This document shows, piece after piece, positions 1 through 6,965 of a DNA stretch of 32,557 nt. How positions within the stretch are numbered: the first letter of the stretch is position 1; each line of letters begins with the position of its first letter. Source of the DNA: an uncultured Beijerinckiaceae bacterium. Its GTDB lineage: Bacteria; Pseudomonadota; Alphaproteobacteria; Rhizobiales; Beijerinckiaceae. A program made the translations under genes and the position numbers. The DNA lies in contig CALMGA010000183.1 in NCBI GenBank assembly GCA_937863205.1, positions 1 through 32,557 of the forward strand, written 5' to 3'. The notes under the pieces were generated by a model. It was not told where the DNA came from. It saw nothing but the letters and a program-made list of their open reading frames with translations, and did no database searches.

Positions 1-496
1 GGATCTGGAAGGGCTGCGGCACGTTCATCAGGGGCGTGACGTCGCGGATCGGCCGGATGTCGACCTGGGAGCGCGGCAGGAAAGCTACGGCGCCGTCGAG
101 GTCGACGGTGAAGCCGCCCTTGACCTGATTGAAGATGACGCCATCAACCTTTTCCTGAGCCTCGAAAGCCTTTTCGAGCTTGACCCAGCTTTCCTCGCGG
201 CGCGCCTTGTCGCGCGAGATGACCGCCTCACCCAGCGCGTTCTCGATGCGCTCGAGGTAGACCTCGACTTCGTCGCCGACATCGATCGCGCCCTCGCGAC
301 CCGGACCCTGGAACTCCTTGAGGGCAACCCGACCCTCGGTCTTCAACCCGATGTCGATGACCGCGACATCCTTTTCGATGGCAACGACGCGGCCCTTGAT
401 GACCGTGCCTTCAAAAGCCTCGCTCTCGCCGTAGCTCTGGTCCAACAGAGCGGCGAAGTCGTCCCGCGAGGGCGAATAAGTCGAAACGTCTGACAT
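1..496 (-). CDS. rpsA: 30S ribosomal protein S1, N-terminal part
   Basis: Only the first 165 codons are present; the gene runs off the left edge. S1 is the multi-domain RNA-binding protein of the small ribosomal subunit that helps unfold and dock mRNA leaders. The visible protein starts MSDVSTYSPSRDDFAALLDQ and has the alphaproteobacterial S1 pattern: a first OB-fold with GTVIKGRVVAIEKDVAVIDI, then EGRVALKEF, then VFLPRSQVDIRP-type sequence of domain 2 (here VAFLPRSQVDIRPIRD). The ATG at 496 is preceded by a strong AGGAGA Shine-Dalgarno six bases upstream; an ATG four bases further out is in another frame. In many relatives cmk lies directly upstream of rpsA; here there is a gene-free gap of about 400 bp. 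The family assignment is secure. Confidence 0.96.
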   Translation of the reverse strand, partial: MSDVSTYSPSRDDFAALLDQSYGESEAFEGTVIKGRVVAIEKDVAVIDIGLKTEGRVALKEFQGPGREGAIDVGDEVEVYLERIENALGEAVISRDKARREESWVKLEKAFEAQEKVDGVIFNQVKGGFTVDLDGAVAFLPRSQVDIRPIRDVTPLMNVPQPFQI

Positions 497-565
497 TCAT
501 TCTCCTGGAGAGCCCTGTCGGGCGGCGCCGGCGGTTCGAGATCTAGGGAGGCTTGCACCTGCCGG

Positions 566-588
566 AGCCTCGTTGTTGAAACGAGGCT
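566..588 (-). promoter_or_regulatory. Stem-loop in the rpsA leader
   Basis: AGCCTCGTT (566-574) and AACGAGGCT (580-588) form a perfect 9-bp stem with a 5-nt loop, about 70 bp upstream of the rpsA start. The minus-strand transcript has no U-tract after it, so it does not look like a terminator. S1 represses its own translation in enterobacteria through a structured leader, so an autoregulatory role is possible here, but that is inference. Confidence 0.4.
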
Positions 589-828
589 GCGCACCCCGAA
601 GGGCACGAGCCGACGCACGAACGGCGGGTGAAAGCCTGGATGAGACTCGGGATGTAGCAAGCGCCACCGCCAACAGCAAGCCGTCCGCCGGCGGGGAGAT
701 AAGCCCTTCGGCACCGAATAGCTGTCGTCGGGAGAGCGGCGCGTGCTCGATCCCGCGAGACGCTCGCGATCATGCGATGAACTCATCGTGCCGGAGAGTT
801 CTACCGACTGATCGGATCAGCCGGTCGT

Positions 829-869
829 ACAAACGGAAAGACCCGCGCAGCCATCGAGCCGCGCGGGTC
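829..869 (-). terminator. Rho-independent terminator after the first DUF4142-like gene
   Basis: GACCCGCGC (840-848) and GCGCGGGTC (861-869) form a perfect 9-bp GC-rich stem with a 12-nt loop. On the minus strand the stem is followed by the T-rich run TTTCCGTTTGT. It lies 25 bp past the stop of the gene at 894-1472, in the right orientation to end it before rpsA. Confidence 0.75.
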
Positions 870-893
870 GGTCTACCACCCTTTGAACTATGG

Positions 894-1472
894 CTAGATC
901 TTGCTGAGCAGGGCGAGCCGATGCTCGACGACGATCAGTTCACGCTTGGCCATCGCGACCAACGCCGAGTCGTCGCCGTCATCGACATAGGCTTGGTAAT
1001 CCGCCCGAAGCTGGCTGAGTGCATCAACCTGCTTGAGCCAGAACGCGTCGGTGAACTTGCGCCCGGACATCTTCGACAGATCGACGACATCGGCTTCACC
1101 AAGGGGCTGACGGCCGTTGGCCGACTGTCCTGCACCACCTGTCGGCCCGTCCACGGAAACGGATCGCCCCGTGACCAAGGCGTTCGCGTCAGCCGATGCG
1201 AACGCGGAAGGCTGCACGTTCGGTGCCGTGCCATTCAGCAGCTGCGCAGACCGCGTGACCTCGGGCACCTCATCCTGCGCGTAGGCACGCAGGGTCGCGC
1301 TACTGGAACGATCGACGGCCAGCCGGCTCGATCGATCAAGGAAGACGATGTTCGGCTTCACGTTGGCCAGGAATGCGACGGTGATGGGAGAGGCGGCCCA
1401 AGCCGGTGCTTGTGCGATGGCAACCGAAAACAGGCCGCCGAGAAGCACGGTACGCAGAGCAATCGCCTTCAT
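894..1472 (-). CDS. Exported DUF4142-like protein (paralogue 1)
   Basis: A 192-residue protein with a clear Sec signal peptide (MKAIALRTVLLGGLFSVAIA, cleavage near AWA-AS), so probably periplasmic. The mature part has two helical blocks separated by a low-complexity linker. The first is FLANVKPNIVFLDRSSRLAV. The second, LSKMSGRKFTDAFWLKQVDAL, ends with AMAKRELIVVEHRLALL. This fits the DUF4142 layout (a ferritin-like four-helix fold of unknown function), although the first conserved His seems to be missing. It is closely related to the next gene at 1572-2150. The two also share their 5' leader: CTGAGGGG followed by a GCACC just before ATG. This points to a tandem duplication that included the ribosome-binding site. 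A terminator follows at 829-869. Function unknown; an envelope stress or stationary-phase role would be a guess. Confidence 0.72.
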   Translation of the reverse strand: MKAIALRTVLLGGLFSVAIAQAPAWAASPITVAFLANVKPNIVFLDRSSRLAVDRSSSATLRAYAQDEVPEVTRSAQLLNGTAPNVQPSAFASADANALVTGRSVSVDGPTGGAGQSANGRQPLGEADVVDLSKMSGRKFTDAFWLKQVDALSQLRADYQAYVDDGDDSALVAMAKRELIVVEHRLALLSKI

Positions 1473-1571
1473 GGTGCCAACCCCTCAGTAAGCAGATATG
1501 GAATGCGGTAAATGCGGGTTAGGTTCCTCACGAGTGCGCGCGAAGGCAGGGCGCGGGCGCCGAGGGTCGGC

Positions 1572-2150
1572 TCAGATGCGGCCGAGCAGCATGAGACGCT
1601 GGCGGACCTTGGGCAGTTCGCGGCTGGCGAGCGCGAGCAGCATCGGGTCGTCGCCGCGGGCGATGTAATCCTGGTAATCGGCCTCGACCTGCCGCAACGC
1701 ATCGCGCTGCTTGACCCTGTACTGTTCGTCGAAGTCGCCGCCGCTCAAACCTTCGAGGCTGTCGAGGTCTTCCTGTCCCATCGGCATGCGCTGGTCCGCG
1801 ACCGCCGCGCTCCGTCCCTCGACAGCCGCCGATCGGCCGGTCAACAAGGGGCCGTCGCCGGATGCCTGCCGGCCCGGCTGGCTGCCCGCTGCGTTGCCTT
1901 GCCGCCACTCGTCGATCGCATTGGCGGCCAGCGTCTGCTCGCGCGCCTGGACGAGGGCGAAGTCGTGCACCCGCGCGTTCTTCGAGTTGGTCAGGGCAAA
2001 CCGGCTGGACTGGTCGAGGAAGTCGACGTTGGGTGCAAGATTGGCAAGGAACACGTCCGTCGCCGGCGAAGCGGCAAGAGCGGCGGAGTGGAAGGCGGCG
2101 AACGAGATCGCGCCCGCGACGAACGCGGCGCCAAGCTTGGCGAAGATCAT
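1572..2150 (-). CDS. Exported DUF4142-like protein (paralogue 2)
   Basis: A 192-residue protein, the same length as its neighbour at 894-1472 and alignable along its whole length. It has a signal peptide (MIFAKLGAAFVAGAISFAAF, cleavage near ALA-AS). The first helical block is VFLANLAPNVDFLDQSSRFAL. After a variable linker comes LEGLSGGDFDEQYRVKQRDAL, then YIARGDDPMLLALASREL and a terminal PKVRQRLMLLGRI. The GDFD-Y motif of DUF4142 is clearer here than in paralogue 1. AGGGGA lies about 10 bases ahead of the ATG, in a leader nearly identical to that of paralogue 1. Only about 100 bp separate the two genes, so they may be co-transcribed with this one first. Cellular role unknown. Confidence 0.73.
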   Translation of the reverse strand: MIFAKLGAAFVAGAISFAAFHSAALAASPATDVFLANLAPNVDFLDQSSRFALTNSKNARVHDFALVQAREQTLAANAIDEWRQGNAAGSQPGRQASGDGPLLTGRSAAVEGRSAAVADQRMPMGQEDLDSLEGLSGGDFDEQYRVKQRDALRQVEADYQDYIARGDDPMLLALASRELPKVRQRLMLLGRI

Positions 2151-2383
2151 GGTGCTGTCCCCTCAGAAAGCCTGTGGAAACCGCACGAAGACGCGTTCGG
2201 TTCCCCTTGCCGATCGACGGAAGATCAGGGCCGGAGCGATCCTCATCGCCTGACCCAGGCCGCCGGCCGGCCTCCCCGGCCAAGAGCGCCTCGCCCATCA
2301 CGCCGACGACGCGTTGATCTCCTCAGCTGAACCTGGAATGTACCGCGTCAGAGCCGAATCGGCGGCACGCGACAGGGTTGGCG

Positions 2384-3259
2384 ATGGCGGATGCCTGCAC
2401 CTCGGGGCTCGACACGGGATTTGTCGGGCTCGGCTTCGTCAAGGTCGGCGTGCTCGGCATCGTGCAGGGCATCAGCGAACTGCTGCCGATCTCCTCCACC
2501 GCGCACATGCGCATCGTGCCGGCGCTGCTGGGCTGGCAGGATCCCGGCTCGGCCTTCTCGGCCGCGATGCAGCTCGCCGCGCTGGCCGCCGTGGTGAGCT
2601 ATTTCTGGGCCGACGTGCGCGGCCTCGGCGATGGCACGATGGCGGCCGTGCGGCGGCGCGACTTCGAGGATTGGAACTTCCGCTTCTTCGTGTGGATCCT
2701 GCTGGCGACGGTGCCGGTCTCGCTGTTCGGCCTGTTGCTGTCGTCCAAGCTCAACGCCTGCGGCTCGCCGCTACGGACCCTTTACGTGATCGGCTTCGCC
2801 TGTCTGGTGATGGGTGTCCTGCTGGCCTTTGCCGAACGCGCCGCCCGCCACGTCCGCACCATCGACAACGTCACCTTGCGCGACGCCCTGATCGTCGGCT
2901 GCGCCCAGGTCGGCGCCCTGATCCCGGGCGTGTCGCGATCCGGCTCGACGCTGACGGCTGCGCTCTTCCTGGGACTGCAGCGCGACGAAGCCGCTCGTTT
3001 CTCATTCCTTCTCGGCATCCCGACCATCGCGCTGGCCGGCCTGTTCGAGATCTGGAAGCTGCGCAAGGCCGGGCTTGGCCTGCATGGCTGGTCGATCCTG
3101 TTGTTTGGCATCATCATCGCGTCGGTTTCGGCCTTCGCCGCGATCTGGGGCCTGATGCGCGTGCTGGAGCGCTTCTCGGCTTGGCCCTTCGTGGTCTACC
3201 GCGTGCTGCTCGGGATGGTGCTGATCGCCGGCGTGGTGCTTGGGCTGCTGCCGAACTAG
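2384..3259 (+). CDS. uppP: Undecaprenyl-diphosphatase (BacA/UppP family)
   Basis: An integral membrane protein of 291 residues. It dephosphorylates undecaprenyl pyrophosphate to the monophosphate that carries peptidoglycan and O-antigen precursors; extra copies give bacitracin resistance. Both family signatures are present. QGISELLPISSTAHM (residues 28-42) carries the (E/Q)xxxE pair as Gln28 and Glu32, plus the conserved His41. PGVSRSGST (181-189) carries the catalytic Arg-Ser loop. About eight hydrophobic helices are visible. I chose ATG 2384 because AGGG at 2374-2377 is well spaced; an in-frame TTG at 2378 would overlap that site. The gene is alone on plus between two minus-strand DUF4142-like genes and ends at a hairpin. 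Whether it is the only UppP in the genome cannot be seen. Confidence 0.93.
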   Translation: MADACTSGLDTGFVGLGFVKVGVLGIVQGISELLPISSTAHMRIVPALLGWQDPGSAFSAAMQLAALAAVVSYFWADVRGLGDGTMAAVRRRDFEDWNFRFFVWILLATVPVSLFGLLLSSKLNACGSPLRTLYVIGFACLVMGVLLAFAERAARHVRTIDNVTLRDALIVGCAQVGALIPGVSRSGSTLTAALFLGLQRDEAARFSFLLGIPTIALAGLFEIWKLRKAGLGLHGWSILLFGIIIASVSAFAAIWGLMRVLERFSAWPFVVYRVLLGMVLIAGVVLGLLPN

Positions 3260-3284
3260 AACATCGGATCCGGTCCGATGCTCT
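3258..3284. terminator. Hairpin between convergent uppP and DUF4142-like gene 3
   Basis: AGAACATCGGA and TCCGATGCTCT pair around a 5-nt loop with one mismatch. The sequence is the same GAGCATCGGA hairpin that forms the second half of the ~100-bp repeats at 13667 and 15205. It overlaps the uppP stop codon and lies between convergent genes, so it probably ends transcription from one or both sides. There is no long T-tract. Confidence 0.5.
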
Positions 3285-3341
3285 ACGTCAGAGCCTCGCC
3301 CGTGGCGTCGCCGACCGGTTCCTCGACGCAGGGCTGGCGGC

Positions 3342-3935
3342 TCAGGAGCGGTTGATCTCGCCGAGCAGGCGTCGCACGATCGGCAGATTGCGCACGGCGA
3401 GGCGGCGCAGGCCCGGCTCGTCGCCGTTCTTGATGTAATCGATGTACACCTCGGTGAGGCGTTGCAGGATCGCCGCCTCGGTCGGGAGGTAGAGGGCGTC
3501 GAAGTCGGCTCCGCCCAGAGCGCCCAGCCGCGTCAGGGTCAGCCGGTAGGGATCGGAATCGACCTTGCCGTGGATGTTGAACGGCAGCACCACGGCATCC
3601 AGCGGGTAAAGCGCGGGGCCGAGCCCGTCGATGGACGGGGCGTGCGCGGCGGCGATGTCGGCGCGGCGCGTGGCCTCCTGCCAGGCGCGGAGTTCGCCGG
3701 TGGCTTCCGCCTGCTCCGCGCTGTCGCGTCGGGCGAAGCGCACGAGGTGAGAGCCCGCGCTTTCGGCAAGGCCGTCGGCCTGGAGCAGGGCGGCATAGGC
3801 CGGCGCCGTTGCCGCCACGAAGGCGTCGGTGATCGCCGATGTCGCGGCCTGGGCGGCCGTGATGGTGGCGAAGAGAACGCCGGCTGCGAGGATCGCGAGG
3901 CGGATGATGGGCATCCCGATGGACGTACCCGACAT
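3342..3935 (-). CDS. Exported DUF4142-like protein (paralogue 3, divergent)
   Basis: A 197-residue protein with a signal peptide after a short N-terminal extension (PIIRLAILAAGVLFATITAA, cleavage near AQA-AT). It has the same order of helical blocks as the two genes at 894-2150. An early block starts AITDAFVAATAPAYAALLQA. A late block contains LGALGGADFDALYLPTEAAI, then YIDYIKNGDEPGLRRLAVRN and LPIVRRLL. The ADFDALY and GDEPGLRRLAVRNLP segments match the second half of DUF4142. It is more diverged than paralogues 1 and 2, and its leader is different (GAGGA six bases before ATG), so it is an older copy. It is convergent with uppP. Function unknown. Confidence 0.62.
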   Translation of the reverse strand: MSGTSIGMPIIRLAILAAGVLFATITAAQAATSAITDAFVAATAPAYAALLQADGLAESAGSHLVRFARRDSAEQAEATGELRAWQEATRRADIAAAHAPSIDGLGPALYPLDAVVLPFNIHGKVDSDPYRLTLTRLGALGGADFDALYLPTEAAILQRLTEVYIDYIKNGDEPGLRRLAVRNLPIVRRLLGEINRS

Positions 3936-4173
3936 GATGTCCTCGTTGTCTTCGCAGGGGCAAGCGCGGGCGGCATCCTAAAGGGCGCCGCTGCCCGGCG
4001 CCAGCCGATCCGGCCGCCCGGTGCCGCATCGAACGCCGGAGTCCGATCGAGCCGCTGTCTCCCGGATGCAACCTAGCTGGCCTTCGCGAACGGGCCGCAC
4101 GTTCACTATTGCTGCCGGATGCCGGGCGCCCTAACACCGAAATACCAACGAATGTGAAAGACGCGAGCCATCG

Positions 4174-4389
4174 ATGCCGATTTCCGAGATGCGCCGTCAC
4201 GCCGAAACTCTGTCGAGATGCGCTGAAGCCAGCTACTGGATGGCGACCCGCAGCGGCGAGGACGATCGCGCGATTCGCATCCGCAGGGCGGCCTCCCTGA
4301 TCGAGGAGGTGGCCCTGGCGATGCGGGCTTCCGACAGGGCGCGCGTGTCACCCGTCGCCCGCACGCCCCGCCGCTCGCCCGGAAGCTGA
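4174..4389 (+). CDS. Small hypothetical protein
   Basis: A 71-residue frame starting MPISEMRRHAETLSRCAEAS. Residues 5-52 look like two amphipathic helices rich in Arg, Glu and Ala; the tail is Arg/Pro-rich. Third codon positions are strongly G or C, as in the real genes nearby, which favours coding. No good Shine-Dalgarno is visible and I recognise no family. It stands alone between two minus-strand genes. It could be a small cytoplasmic regulator, or noise in GC-rich DNA. Confidence 0.42.
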   Translation: MPISEMRRHAETLSRCAEASYWMATRSGEDDRAIRIRRAASLIEEVALAMRASDRARVSPVARTPRRSPGS

Positions 4390-4514
4390 CGCACGATGTT
4401 CGATCCGCCCAGCCGTCGGCGCTGGCTTCACCCTAAATGGTGAGCCCTGAGCGGTGAGCCGCGTCGGACGTGCCCACCTCGCGCCCCCGATGAAGGCGGC
4501 GACCGCCAGCGGCT

Positions 4515-5357
4515 TCAACGATCGCGCCGGACGCGGGCGATGCAGACCTGGTTGGCGCTCTCATCCGTCAGGGGCGAGCCGGCGAAATCGCCGTGGCGCG
4601 CGACTAGGTCCAGGCTGGCCGCCGCAAGCAGATCCGGCAGCTCGCGTGGCGGGAAGCGGCGAAGGACCAGCGGTGCGAGGGGAGTGGATGAGGCCAACCC
4701 GCAGGCATCCCCGGTCGCTGCCCCCGCGCCGGACGAGGCGTCAGCCCGCAACGGGTCGCGGATGCCCCGGTCGCGGGCACCGCAACACTCTTCGCGCCGG
4801 CCGAGGACGCGCCATTCCAGCAGCCTGAACGGTCCCGTGGCATCGCCGCGCTCCACCGCCTCGACCCTCACGTCGGAGCGGATCCGCGTGCTGTGACGAA
4901 CGATGGCGGGGCCGGGCGGTCCCGCCACCGGATTGACCACGTCGAAGGCCAGCAGGCCATCGGGCGTCAACTGTCGTGCCACGCGCGTCAAGCAGGCCCG
5001 AAGGTCTTCGGGCTCGGTGAGATGAGCCAGCGAATTGCATGAAATGATGACCAGCGGGACGCGACGGCCCAGCTCGAAGCTGCGCATGTCGCCCTCAACC
5101 AGGGTCACGGCGATCCCGGCGGCTTTCGCTCGCGCCCGCGCGAGCATGGCGGGTGAATTGTCGAGGCCGGTCATCGTTTGACCCAATCCGGCCAGGCGGC
5201 GGGCCAGAGGGAGTGTGAGCCGGCCCGTGCCGCAGGCCAGCTCGACGACGGGTCCGCCGGCCTCGACGGCGAGCTGGCCGTAGAAGGCTTCGCAGGGGCC
5301 GGGCGGTACGAGGCGGTCGTACAGGCCAGGAAGGTCGTAGAGGGATCGCTGTTGCAT
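4515..5357 (-). CDS. Class I SAM-dependent methyltransferase
   Basis: A 280-residue cytoplasmic protein of the Methyltransf_25/UbiE-like type. Motif I, VVELACGTGR (37-46), binds SAM. The acidic residue of motif II is Asp66 in LDNSPAML, and the GDMRSFEL segment is motif III. The C-terminal half ends FPPRELPDLLAAASLDLVARHGD and SPLTDESANQVC, typical of small-molecule methyltransferases of this group. Between about residues 185 and 228, where relatives have an Arg/Trp/Tyr beta-strand region, there is a Cys-, Gly- and Ala-rich stretch (REECCGARDRGIRDPLRADA and onward) that looks like an insertion. The substrate cannot be inferred. The gene is isolated, with terminators or gaps on both sides. Confidence 0.82.
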   Translation of the reverse strand: MQQRSLYDLPGLYDRLVPPGPCEAFYGQLAVEAGGPVVELACGTGRLTLPLARRLAGLGQTMTGLDNSPAMLARARAKAAGIAVTLVEGDMRSFELGRRVPLVIISCNSLAHLTEPEDLRACLTRVARQLTPDGLLAFDVVNPVAGPPGPAIVRHSTRIRSDVRVEAVERGDATGPFRLLEWRVLGRREECCGARDRGIRDPLRADASSGAGAATGDACGLASSTPLAPLVLRRFPPRELPDLLAAASLDLVARHGDFAGSPLTDESANQVCIARVRRDR

Positions 5358-5584
5358 CGGACCGCCGTGTCGGCGATCCCGTTTCGGTTCAACTTGGCTC
5401 GGCTGCCGAGCGACGAATGGGCATGAGACTCTTATGCGTTGGCGGCCGGGGACACCTCGTCCTCGAACATCGTGCGCCGCGACGGCCCAGCGATCCCGGA
5501 ACCGTCGCCGGGAAGAGCGCTGCGGCGCTAAGCAGGTCCGCGTTGGCAGGCCAGCGCTTCACCTGCTTGGGCCTTTGCCATGCC

Positions 5585-5629
5585 GCAGGTTTGGATCGCA
5601 AAACCGCGCGGCACTTTTGCGAAACCTGC
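5585..5629 (-). terminator. Long hairpin terminator after the outer-membrane channel gene
   Basis: GCAGGTTT (5585-5592) pairs with AAACCTGC (5622-5629), and inside them CGCAAAA (5597-5603) pairs with TTTTGCG (5615-5621), leaving a 4-nt bulge and an 11-nt loop. The 15 paired positions start 5 bp past the stop of the gene at 5635. No clear T-tract follows, so termination may depend on the strong stem or need Rho. Confidence 0.6.
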
Positions 5630-5634
5630 TTAAG

Positions 5635-6654
5635 TCAGAAGCGCGCCTTGACCAGGGACGCCGCCGTCGGCGCCGGCGCGACGTACAAGGGCAGCACGAT
5701 GCGAAGGAAACCGCGCGTTTCAAGGTTCCGGAAGCCACCAAGGCCGGGAATGATCTCCTGGTTGCGGCCGGCAACCTCGCGCGTCGCGTAACCCTGCACG
5801 GAGAAGCGGCCGAAATCGTAACCGACGAGGCCGCCGACGGCGATGGCGCCGCCGCGAAGGCTTGCGGTCTGGCGGTTCTGGTGGATGGTGGTGTTGTCAC
5901 CGCGTGTGTTTATGTCGGTGAAGGCGAAGCCGACGACGCCGAACTCGAACTGCCCGAACTTCTTGGTCGCGGTGAAGTCGATGTCCACGGCATCCGCATT
6001 GCCCAGAACCGGCGACAGGGTGCCCTGCCGTCCGCCCTGGTGTCCGCCGAAGGTGCCGGTGTAGCCGAACACCACCGTGAAGTCGTAGCCGTTCTTGACG
6101 TAGCTGAAGGCGGTGCGAAGGTCGGCGTAGGTGTGGTTGACGAAGCCGGAAAAGGGTGCCGGCGGGCGGACGAAGGTGATCAGCGCGGCATTGAAGCCAT
6201 TGCCGAAGCTGTGGGCGAAGATCGGTCCGAAGGCTTGGTTGAACACGTCCGTGCGGTTCGTCAAGCCGGGGGGAATGCCGTTCTTCTCGCCGCCGATGGT
6301 GGACACGACCGGCGCCGAATACAGGAACTCCAGCCGGGTATCGTAGAAGGTGATCGGCGTCGACCAGACGACGTCGGGGATGTTGATGCTCAGGTTCGGG
6401 CCCGGTCCGGGGCTCGCATTGCCGTTGCCGCCGGGCACCGGTCCCAGGATCGTGTTGAAGTTGTGGTTGGCGTCGATGTCGCGCTGGCCATAGCCTTCGA
6501 GGTCGACGGCGAAGACGCCTTCCGGCAGCGGCGCACCGAAGGCCGTGCCGTCCGTTTCACCCGCGTTGAAGCCGAGAACGGCGTGCGAGGCCGTGACCGA
6601 CATGGTCCAAGCGCACAGTGCGGCACCGGCCGCGATGGCAAGACGACCTTTCAT
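5635..6654 (-). CDS. SphA/MetA-type outer-membrane beta-barrel (hydrophobic substrate channel)
   Basis: A 339-residue exported protein. The signal peptide is MKGRLAIAAGAALCAWTMSV, cleaved near SHA-VL. The mature protein is rich in alternating aromatic and glycine strands (VFGYTGTFGGHQGGRQGTLS, VGGLVGYDFGRFSVQGYATR) and ends in Phe, as expected for BAM-inserted barrels. The pattern fits the Phenol_MetA_deg/SphA family (PF13557), barrels found in operons that degrade phenols, terpenes and other hydrophobic compounds. I chose ATG 6654 because GGGGAG precedes it by about 5 bases and the signal peptide begins there. It is the last gene of the run that starts with the monooxygenase at 12823, but a 311-bp gap separates it from the MFS gene, so it may have its own promoter. 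It probably lets the cassette's substrate cross the outer membrane. Confidence 0.78.
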   Translation of the reverse strand: MKGRLAIAAGAALCAWTMSVTASHAVLGFNAGETDGTAFGAPLPEGVFAVDLEGYGQRDIDANHNFNTILGPVPGGNGNASPGPGPNLSINIPDVVWSTPITFYDTRLEFLYSAPVVSTIGGEKNGIPPGLTNRTDVFNQAFGPIFAHSFGNGFNAALITFVRPPAPFSGFVNHTYADLRTAFSYVKNGYDFTVVFGYTGTFGGHQGGRQGTLSPVLGNADAVDIDFTATKKFGQFEFGVVGFAFTDINTRGDNTTIHQNRQTASLRGGAIAVGGLVGYDFGRFSVQGYATREVAGRNQEIIPGLGGFRNLETRGFLRIVLPLYVAPAPTAASLVKARF

Positions 6655-6965
6655 GAGACTCCCCTGTTGTTTGCCGCACACCGGCTCGCGCGTGACCCCC
6701 CGGTCATGGTTCGCGTGAGCTGGCCCTGGTCGTTGAGGTCGGTCTGCGCCCGGGTCGGCTTCGGGCCGCCGCGGGACCGACGTGGTTTCGATGCGTGCTG
6801 CGATGAATATCTTCGAACGACCGGTACGTCAGTCCTTCTTTCGGCCGCTTTGCTTTCAGGAGACTTGGTCGTGCCCTGGATGCAACAGTCGTTGTTGCGC
6901 TACGCTGCGCCACGTCAGGTCGATCTGCCGTAACAATATGGATATGCATGTAATCGCGTCTTCGA
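6655..6965. other. Intergenic region between MFS gene and outer-membrane channel gene
   Basis: About 310 bp without a convincing gene. It includes an unusually AT-rich stretch for this window (6930-6962) that could hold a minus-strand promoter for the channel gene. GCAACA (6882-6887) and TGTTGC (6893-6898) form a small inverted repeat with a 5-bp spacer that could be an operator. Neither is proven. Confidence 0.4.

Larger units (their letters stand above)
497..893. other. Intergenic region upstream of rpsA
   Basis: About 400 bp with no convincing gene. Short open frames on both strands are rich in Arg, Ser and Pro and look like GC-driven noise. The region holds the rpsA leader, including a perfect 9-bp stem-loop at 566-588, and on the far side the terminator of the DUF4142-like gene at 829-869. 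I see no trace of cmk or another ribosomal gene. Confidence 0.6.

Noticed and set aside
5434..6933. A 499-codon plus-strand frame over the outer-membrane channel gene
   Set aside because: The minus-strand frame has a signal peptide, barrel pattern and terminal Phe; the plus frame has none.
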